Shown piece by piece: positions 33,188-33,976 of a stretch of 33,976 nt of DNA. This DNA comes from JBLHKS01 sp047620505 (GTDB taxonomy: Bacteria; Verrucomicrobiota; Verrucomicrobiia; Verrucomicrobiales; DEV007). The notes beneath the pieces are model-generated. The model was not told where the DNA came from, did not search any database, and saw only the letters and a program-made list of their open reading frames with translations. The DNA lies in NCBI GenBank assembly GCA_047620505.1, contig JBLHKS010000062.1:1-33976 (forward strand), read 5' to 3'. Both the position numbers and the translations under genes were made by a program. The stretch's first letter is position 1. Each line of letters starts with the position of its first letter.

Positions 33188-33976
33188 TCAAGACTTTAGC
33201 CATTTCATTGTTATACGCTCAGGAAACATTCTCAATGTCGCTACTTTGACTCTGTTTCCCCACGCCTCATCAATTTGTGCGTAATCTCGCCACATAGAGC
33301 CCAGCAAAAGCCCCGGGCCATCGTTCAAAAATATAACCTTTGTATTGAGTTTGTTCTTTTTTACATATCCTAAGACCTCCGCAGCGCAATCTCGATACTG
33401 TCCTGTTCGGTCATCTTCCTGAGCTCCTCCACGGTCGCTATCGTAGCGCGCAAGGCCGACGGCCAAAATATCTTCTCCTTCCATAAGGACAAAATCAACT
33501 GGCCGATCTGGCTTTGGGTAATTAGGGAAAATTTCACCTAAAATAATGTCTTTTCCAGCCCGCTCAGGGCCGCTAATTGCAAGGCTTGGGTAATTTTCAC
33601 GAACGATCGAGAAAAGGCGTTCCGTCAAATCGTAACCCTTCTTCCCTCGGTCCTTATATTCCCAAAGCACCGCACAAAGCGCCTCGTCAGGCATTGGGCG
33701 TTCGCGAAAACGCTTCTGAACCTCGGCAATTGGACGAAACCCATCACCAAAATTCTCGCAGATGCTTTGAGCGCCAGATTTCTTTTTCAGCATCTCCACA
33801 GGTGTCTCAGGGCTGACATATTTCCGAAACACCCTGCAAACTTGAATCCGCATCCAACGGTGTGGAAAACTTTCTGGATTTTTTGATGCCGAGTGGGGTC
33901 TAGGAGGTCGGCAGCCCAACGCTGAGAAGACGGAATCTACAGGCTTCGAATCAGTCTCGAAAAGAGTCGGAATCAC
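33188..33976 (-). CDS. Putative type II restriction endonuclease, cut by the window edge
   Basis: The visible 262 residues begin at a GTG exactly at the right edge, so the true start may lie outside; an internal ATG (MRIQVCRVFRKY) is another possibility. The protein has HRWMRIQVCRVFRKYVSPET, a KDRGKKGYDLTERLFSIVRE helix, then PDRPVDFVLMEGEDILAVGL and ARYDSDRGGAQEDDRTGQYR, which resembles a PD-(D/E)xK nuclease core where Asp of PVDFVL and Glu or Gln positions may bind metal. The final LRMFPERITMKWLKS is beta-rich. I do not recognise a named family. Its place one base before the methyltransferase, in the same direction, is the main support for an endonuclease role. Confidence 0.6.
   Translation of the reverse strand: MIPTLFETDSKPVDSVFSALGCRPPRPHSASKNPESFPHRWMRIQVCRVFRKYVSPETPVEMLKKKSGAQSICENFGDGFRPIAEVQKRFRERPMPDEALCAVLWEYKDRGKKGYDLTERLFSIVRENYPSLAISGPERAGKDIILGEIFPNYPKPDRPVDFVLMEGEDILAVGLARYDSDRGGAQEDDRTGQYRDCAAEVLGYVKKNKLNTKVIFLNDGPGLLLGSMWRDYAQIDEAWGNRVKVATLRMFPERITMKWLKS

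Noticed and set aside
33188..33976. Whole right-edge region as prophage or integrative element because a tyrosine recombinase is adjacent
   Set aside because: The recombinase has the size and order of chromosomal XerC/XerD, and there are no phage or conjugation genes or direct repeats visible. Only the restriction-modification pair looks foreign.
1..33976. Alternative genetic code with TGA as a sense codon, to explain two in-frame TGAs
   Set aside because: TGA ends many intact genes in the window (for example the recombinase, the DUF1501 gene and the sigma factor at 4745), so a general reassignment is not possible.

Overview
The window most resembles a chromosome of the Planctomycetes-Verrucomicrobia group, and Verrucomicrobiota is my best guess. 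The reasons are three separate sets of secreted cytochrome-like planctomycete proteins (DUF1587/DUF1592, DUF1549/DUF1553, DUF1552, DUF1501), ECF sigma factors paired with a FecR-like anti-sigma and with a membrane Ser/Thr kinase, and weak or absent Shine-Dalgarno sequences. No rRNA, tRNA or CRISPR array was recognised. The assignment is inferred from gene families, not from a marker gene.

Layout. 1-5275 (minus strand) is a coupled operon: ECF sigma factor, FecR-like membrane protein, Tat-exported DUF1552 protein, and a DUF1587/DUF1592 protein that runs off the left edge and carries an in-frame TGA. A RAYT transposase with mirrored three-hairpin arms (1766-2419) sits inside this operon. 5400-6684 is a graveyard: a deleted IS3 element, the tail of a group II intron reverse transcriptase and a frameshifted small gene. 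6681-7373 encodes a small secreted metzincin protease. 7442-15730 holds two large DUF1549/DUF1553 proteins and a DUF1501 protein, with a Uma2-family gene and a small coupled gene pair on the opposite strand. 15865-18831 is a zinc-ribbon Ser/Thr kinase followed by an ECF sigma factor.

19023-26090 is the most interesting stretch. On the plus strand, a 47-residue ORF overlaps by 4 bp the start of a GrrM-like radical SAM/SPASM peptide maturase, followed by a YbjN-like protein and a GYF/PH-domain membrane protein. Divergently transcribed are an 871-residue membrane-anchored protein and a fused ABC exporter. I read this as a possible ribosomally made, radical-SAM-modified peptide (RiPP) locus with an unusual short precursor. 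26059-29723 holds a GMC oxidoreductase coupled to an aldo/keto reductase and a secreted PHP-domain protein. 29995-30885 has a paired-hairpin repeat and hisF. 30926-31828 is a XerC/D-type recombinase, and 31846-33976 is an AT-richer restriction-modification pair that continues past the right edge.

Across the window runs an unexplained DNA-level signal: the palindrome CAGCAGCTGCTG. I count ten exact copies and at least fourteen one-mismatch copies, read in all three reading frames and present once between genes. It is missing from the IS/pseudogene stretch and from the restriction-modification island. It behaves like a highly iterated palindrome, comparable in kind to cyanobacterial HIP1.
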